Below, piece by piece: positions 23,966 to 27,066 of a DNA stretch of 27,066 nt. The stretch lies in contig CAYUVA010000053.1 of assembly GCA_964448115.1 (NCBI GenBank), positions 1 to 27,066 on the forward strand. Direction: 5' to 3'. The notes beneath the pieces are model-generated. The model was not told the DNA's origin. It searched no databases and saw only the letters and a list, made by a program, of their open reading frames with translations. Source of the stretch: CAYUVA01 sp964448115 [NCBI: uncultured bacterium]. GTDB taxonomy: Bacteria > CAYUVA01. The position numbers were made by a program, and so were the translations under genes. Position 1 is the first letter of the stretch; each line of letters begins with the position of its first letter.

Positions 23966-25343
23966 TGATCCCTCGATCCTGCGCATGTTGGCTCGACTGC
24001 TAAAGGCGCAGTTGGATGCAAGAATCGATACGGTTGAATCCGGCGAGCAGGCTTTGGTGCAACTTGAGAGCATCGACTACGACCTGATACTTCTTGATAT
24101 CAATCTTCCGCAAAGATCAGGCTTGGAGATCCTCAAGATCCTCTCCAATCAGAAACCACACCTTCCGGTGGTGATTATGACCGCTCACAGCAAGCCGCAG
24201 GTGATCATCGATGCCATCAAGGAGGGCGCCTATGAGTTCCTGAGCAAGCCATTCGAGACCCAGGAGCTGCTCGATATCATCAAGCGACTACTCAAATCGC
24301 AGGAGCTTACCCGCACTCCGCATCAGATTATCAGCCTCTCCTTAAAGAGCGGTGAGACCTTCATTATCGGCAAGAATCCCAAGATGATCGAGGTCTTCAA
24401 GCGAATAGGGCAGGTTGCGAGCAGCGATGCTACCGTGCTCATCCTCGGCGAAAGCGGCACCGGCAAGGAGCTGGTGGCTCGCGCCATATATCAAAACAGC
24501 CTGCGCAAGGATAGGGCTTATCTGGCAGTGAATTGCGCTGCCATACCGGAGACGCTACTGGAGAGCGAGCTGTTCGGCTACGAGAAGGGAGCCTTCACCG
24601 GGGCAACCGCGAGGAAATTAGGCAAATTCGAGCAGTGCAATCATGGCACCATATTTCTCGATGAGATCGGCGACATGCCCCTTTCAACACAGGCTAAGAT
24701 ACTACGCGTGCTCCAGGAGGGGCAATTCGAGCGCCTGGGGGGAAGCAGCACCATCCAGGTCGATGTGCGTATCATCGCAGCTACCAACCAGGACATAAGG
24801 CAGCTTATTAGCGAGAAAAGATTCCGCCAGGACTTATACTATCGACTTAGCGTCTTTACCATAACCATACCCCCGCTTCGAGAGCGCAGGGAAGATATTA
24901 GATTGCTCGCCGAGCACTTCCTCGCAAGGTTCATTAATAGAGATGGCAAGGCTATCGCTGGCTTCGCGCCCGAGGCTATGGAGTTGCTACAAGATCATCG
25001 ATGGCAGGGCAATGTCCGCGAGCTGCAAAACACCATCGAACGAGCAGTGGTCATCTGCCGCGACCAAGTTATCATGCCCGAGCACATTCAGCTTCAGGCG
25101 GAGCTAAAAGGCGATGCAGGGAAAACCCAAGCAAGCGCACAAGATGCCCAATCCGAATCTGTCTTCGATATCGAACAGCTTGCCTCTGAGGAACTCACCC
25201 TTGAACAGGTCGAGGAAAGATATATTCGGCTTATCCTAAAGAAGTACAACTGGCGACTCAATGAGACAGCAAGTGCGCTGGGCATCCATCGCAACACCCT
25301 GCGCCGAAAGATGGAACAATACCGGATCAGCAAGGATCGATAG
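23937..25343 (+). CDS. NtrC-family sigma-54 response regulator
   Basis: The 468-residue protein has a receiver domain (Asp10/11, phospho-acceptor Asp54 in LLDINLP, Thr82, Lys104), an AAA+ sigma-54 activator domain (Walker A GESGTGKE 171-178, GAFTGA 218-223, Walker B TIFLDE 238-243, RQDLYYRL, PPLRERREDI and WQGNVRELQN) and a C-terminal Fis-type helix-turn-helix (about 425-465, NETASALGIHRNTLRRKMEQ). All residues for phosphorylation, ATP hydrolysis and sigma-54 contact are in place, so it should be a working activator. No histidine kinase gene lies beside it in this window. The downstream gene has a sigma-54 promoter with upstream palindromes, which makes that gene its most likely target. The start has a tandem ATGATG with AGGG upstream. 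Confidence 0.97.
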   Translation: MMYKILIVDDDPSILRMLARLLKAQLDARIDTVESGEQALVQLESIDYDLILLDINLPQRSGLEILKILSNQKPHLPVVIMTAHSKPQVIIDAIKEGAYEFLSKPFETQELLDIIKRLLKSQELTRTPHQIISLSLKSGETFIIGKNPKMIEVFKRIGQVASSDATVLILGESGTGKELVARAIYQNSLRKDRAYLAVNCAAIPETLLESELFGYEKGAFTGATARKLGKFEQCNHGTIFLDEIGDMPLSTQAKILRVLQEGQFERLGGSSTIQVDVRIIAATNQDIRQLISEKRFRQDLYYRLSVFTITIPPLRERREDIRLLAEHFLARFINRDGKAIAGFAPEAMELLQDHRWQGNVRELQNTIERAVVICRDQVIMPEHIQLQAELKGDAGKTQASAQDAQSESVFDIEQLASEELTLEQVEERYIRLILKKYNWRLNETASALGIHRNTLRRKMEQYRISKDR

Positions 25344-25360
25344 TGAGCCATTCTCATCGC

Positions 25361-25377
25361 TGTTTCATTGTGAAACA
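25361..25377. promoter_or_regulatory. Palindromic activator site 1
   Basis: TGTTTCA-TTG-TGAAACA is a perfect 17-base inverted repeat, 18 bases after the regulator's stop codon and centred 138 bases upstream of the -24 element. It is probably an enhancer site for the NtrC-type protein. Confidence 0.6.
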
Positions 25378-25380
25378 TTG

Positions 25381-25387
25381 TGTTTCA
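25381..25387 (+). promoter_or_regulatory. Activator half-site between the two palindromes
   Basis: TGTTTCA again, 10 bases after the second arm of site 1. Half-sites start at 25361, 25371 and 25381, one DNA turn apart. Confidence 0.45.
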
Positions 25388-25394
25388 TAACAAC

Positions 25395-25411
25395 TGTTTC
25401 ATTTTGATACA
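25395..25411. promoter_or_regulatory. Palindromic activator site 2
   Basis: TGTTTCA-TTT-TGATACA repeats site 1 with one mismatch in the second arm. The centres of the two sites are 34 bases apart. Its end is about 95 bases upstream of the -24 GG, a normal enhancer distance for sigma-54 promoters. Confidence 0.55.
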
Positions 25412-25505
25412 TCAAATTTGGGCTGTTATCATTCAATCTTCCATCCGCCACAAAATATTCAATGATATCAACAAGTTACCGTTCAGGGTCATGCCTTTCT
25501 CCCTT

Positions 25506-25520
25506 TGGCACGCTACTTGC
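25506..25520 (+). promoter_or_regulatory. Sigma-54 (RpoN) promoter
   Basis: TGGCAC-GCTAC-TTGC matches the -24/-12 consensus (TGGCAC-N5-TTGC) at every core base, with GG and GC separated by the required ten bases. Transcription would begin near 25532, giving a leader of about 53 bases to the ATG at 25585. Confidence 0.85.
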
Positions 25521-25584
25521 GATTACTATTGACATGTAACGAGACAATAGGATGTTTGATAACCTTTAATCCAAGGAGGATGCC

Positions 25585-26325
25585 ATGACAAGGACGAACT
25601 TGATGCTGATTCTTTCAGCGATGTTGGTTTTCGCCACCGCCCTGGTGGGTTACGGGGACGAGAACGCCGACCTTAACCAGAACTACGCTCCCCTGGTTTT
25701 CGAGGCTAGGGCGCTGCCAGCAATCATCGAGCAGGGAGAGATAGCAACCTTTGGCGCTATCGTTGTCGATGCAAATGGCGATGAGGATATTCAAGCCGTC
25801 GGATTGTATGTCTTTGTGAATGAGGACCCGGTGCTGCTTCGTCGGATGAGAAAAGACGAGCTTCCCCATGTTTACCGCTGCCGCATTGAGGTTCCGGAGA
25901 TCTTGCCAGCCGGACGCTATGACTTCTTCATCATAGCCATTGACCAGGCAGGCGAGAAATCCATACCCAAAAGGGTTACCCTCACCGTGGTACCTCACAC
26001 CGCAAAGATCCCCAACCTGAAGAGCCCGGAGAACGGCTATGAGTTCGACTGCGAGGAATCACCGCTGCTTGCTTGGACTATCGTCAGAAATGGGATCGGA
26101 TACCAGGTGGAGATCGGGCTGGATCAGCACAACCACTTCATCTTCGAGGTCCCGATGTTCGTAACCTCCCTCAAGGTTGACATGAGGATCTGGCAGTACC
26201 TGCCTGATGGGCGATATGTCTGGAGAGTAAGGGCTTTGACTATGGATGGACCCACCCCCTGGAGCTCGATAGGATACTTCTACAAGAACTGCCAGGGCGA
26301 GGAGGAGCCTGGAGATCAACAGTAA
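25585..26325 (+). CDS. Secreted two-domain beta-sandwich protein under sigma-54 control
   Basis: I do not recognise a named family. The 246-residue protein has a signal peptide (MTRTNLMLILSAMLVFATAL, cleavage about residue 24), a first Ig-like domain (35-140; VVDANGDEDIQAVGLYV and AGRYDFFIIAIDQAGEKS are typical Ig/cadherin-like strands) and a second Fn3-like domain (about 143-240; LAWTIVRNGIGYQVEIG, then DGRYVWRVRALTMDGPTPWS, the usual end of a carbohydrate- or protein-binding Fn3 unit). The tail is acidic (EEEPGDQQ). No enzyme motif, lipobox or sorting signal is visible. AAGGAGG lies five bases before the ATG. Its promoter and palindromes tie it to the adjacent NtrC-type regulator, suggesting regulated export of a surface or matrix component. 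Confidence 0.85.
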   Translation: MTRTNLMLILSAMLVFATALVGYGDENADLNQNYAPLVFEARALPAIIEQGEIATFGAIVVDANGDEDIQAVGLYVFVNEDPVLLRRMRKDELPHVYRCRIEVPEILPAGRYDFFIIAIDQAGEKSIPKRVTLTVVPHTAKIPNLKSPENGYEFDCEESPLLAWTIVRNGIGYQVEIGLDQHNHFIFEVPMFVTSLKVDMRIWQYLPDGRYVWRVRALTMDGPTPWSSIGYFYKNCQGEEEPGDQQ

Positions 26326-26338
26326 ACCACCATACTTT

Positions 26339-26372
26339 CGGGGAAGGTTATCTTATTGGATGACCTTCCCCG
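26339..26372. terminator. Strong stem-loop after the sigma-54-driven gene
   Basis: CGGGGAAGGTTATC (26339-26352) pairs with GATGACCTTCCCCG (26359-26372): 14 pairs including one G-T wobble, with a six-base loop. It is 14 bases after the stop codon. The 3' flank is GTAAATCC rather than a T-run, so full intrinsic termination is doubtful. It may instead protect the upstream mRNA or dampen expression of the next gene. Confidence 0.55.
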
Positions 26373-26409
26373 GTAAATCCTTTATAATTGCAGGAAAGGG
26401 GGAATCAAG

Positions 26410-27066
26410 ATGATAAGAAACATAGGAAAAATAATGAACCATAAAAGCTCTCATAATATTAAGTATGCTCCCGCGTTCCTGCAGTTATGCCTGCTTTCTT
26501 GCCTCATATCATTCACCTATGGACAGCAAACCCCGCAGGCTCCGACCGCTCTTTGGGGAGAAGGATTCTATGCCAGCGCGGTCATACGATGGAAGCTCAA
26601 TACCGAGCCGGATCTGGCTGGTTATAACCTATATAGAGCGCTCATGCCAGATGGCAATTTTTCACTGGTCAACGATCGCCTCATACCACCCCAGATAAAT
26701 TTCTATTACGACAAGAACCTTCAAGTAGGCGCTCGATACGCTTATTTTCTCACCGCCAGGCATAGGAACGGAGCTGAGAGTGAGCCTTCCAGAACCATAT
26801 ATATCAGCACTGGACCCAGCCTGAAGATAGAGGCAGTCCCGGATGCAGCCGAGGTAGCAAGGCAAGGATGTACAATAATGAATCTTTTCATCACCGGCAC
26901 CAACGATCTAAAGCCGACCGGCGTGGTGGATATTGATGTAACGGTTGTACCCGATGATGGAAATATTTATACCAAGGTGATGCCGGATGGCAATGTAACC
27001 TTCCCGCAAGGCTCGAACAGGATTGCCCGAAGGCTGGTGACCTGCGCCTCCGATATTGCTGGCTTC
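26410..27066 (+). CDS. Secreted Fn3/Ig-like protein (5' part, runs off the window)
   Basis: The frame is open for 219 codons to the window edge. It starts at ATG 26410 with GGAAAGGGGG just upstream; ATG 26434 is an alternative that sits closer to the hydrophobic signal (FLQLCLLSCLISFTYG, cleavage near residue 39). The mature part begins with an Fn3-like domain (PTALWGEGFYASAVIRWKLN, EPDLAGYNLYRA, then GARYAYFLTARHRNGAESEPS), followed by an Ig-like domain (SLKIEAVPDAAEVARQGCTI onward). It resembles the previous gene in architecture rather than in sequence. It may share its transcript, read through the stem-loop between them, or use a promoter around TATAAT at 26383-26388, for which I see no good -35. 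Confidence 0.85.
   Translation, partial: MIRNIGKIMNHKSSHNIKYAPAFLQLCLLSCLISFTYGQQTPQAPTALWGEGFYASAVIRWKLNTEPDLAGYNLYRALMPDGNFSLVNDRLIPPQINFYYDKNLQVGARYAYFLTARHRNGAESEPSRTIYISTGPSLKIEAVPDAAEVARQGCTIMNLFITGTNDLKPTGVVDIDVTVVPDDGNIYTKVMPDGNVTFPQGSNRIARRLVTCASDIAGF

Noticed and set aside
25529-25534. TTGACA as a sigma-70 -35 element for the 25585 gene
   Set aside because: No -10 element lies 16-18 bases downstream, while the sigma-54 promoter just upstream matches at all core positions.

Overview
The window looks like one stretch of a Gram-negative (outer-membrane) bacterial chromosome. The signs are a lipid A kinase (LpxK), a SurA-type periplasmic chaperone fragment, a RodZ-like cell-shape protein, polysaccharide (EPS/O-antigen) assembly genes and several secreted beta-rich proteins. 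Long Thr-Pro linkers, kelch propellers, indel-free LRV/HEAT-type repeats and GTAGGGGC-type palindromic intergenic repeats remind me of uncultivated, deep-branching phyla. I cannot assign a phylum from the sequence alone. Nearly all genes are on the + strand and tightly packed.

Layout. (1) 1-4830: the end of an unidentified gene, a tandem pair of small EamA/SMR-type transporters, pdxA, a polyprenyl-phosphate sugar transferase and lpxK, together an envelope/cofactor block. (2) 4831-5186: an AT-rich gap. (3) 5187-9495: a translationally coupled operon of folE2, a SurA N-domain protein, an LRV/HEAT repeat protein, a RodZ-like protein and a second LRV/HEAT protein. The two repeat proteins flanking the RodZ-like gene share one indel-free module. 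(4) 9639-12523: recA, an exported helical protein and a six-blade kelch protein. (5) 12546-13970, minus strand: an O-antigen ligase/polymerase. (6) 14193-17885: a 1230-residue secreted multidomain protein (kelch, DNRLRE-like, Thr-Pro linkers, Fn3-like) whose end looks cut short. (7) 17886-18336: a non-coding block of inverted repeats. (8) 18337-19749: a Wzx-type flippase. (9) 19872-25343: glyA, an NDP-sugar dehydratase, an inositol-monophosphatase-family enzyme, a carbamate kinase and an NtrC-type response regulator, mostly overlapping. (10) 25344-27066: a region with five heptamer half-sites and a near-perfect sigma-54 promoter, then two secreted beta-sandwich proteins, the last running off the window.

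How parts may work together. The sugar transferase, ligase/polymerase, flippase and sugar dehydratase suggest a dispersed surface-polysaccharide pathway. The best self-contained regulatory circuit is the NtrC-type activator, the array of half-sites just after its stop codon, the sigma-54 promoter and the secreted-protein genes behind it. The most unusual gene set is the folE2-surA_N-LRV-rodZ-LRV run, where an uncharacterised repeat module is duplicated on both sides of a cell-shape protein.
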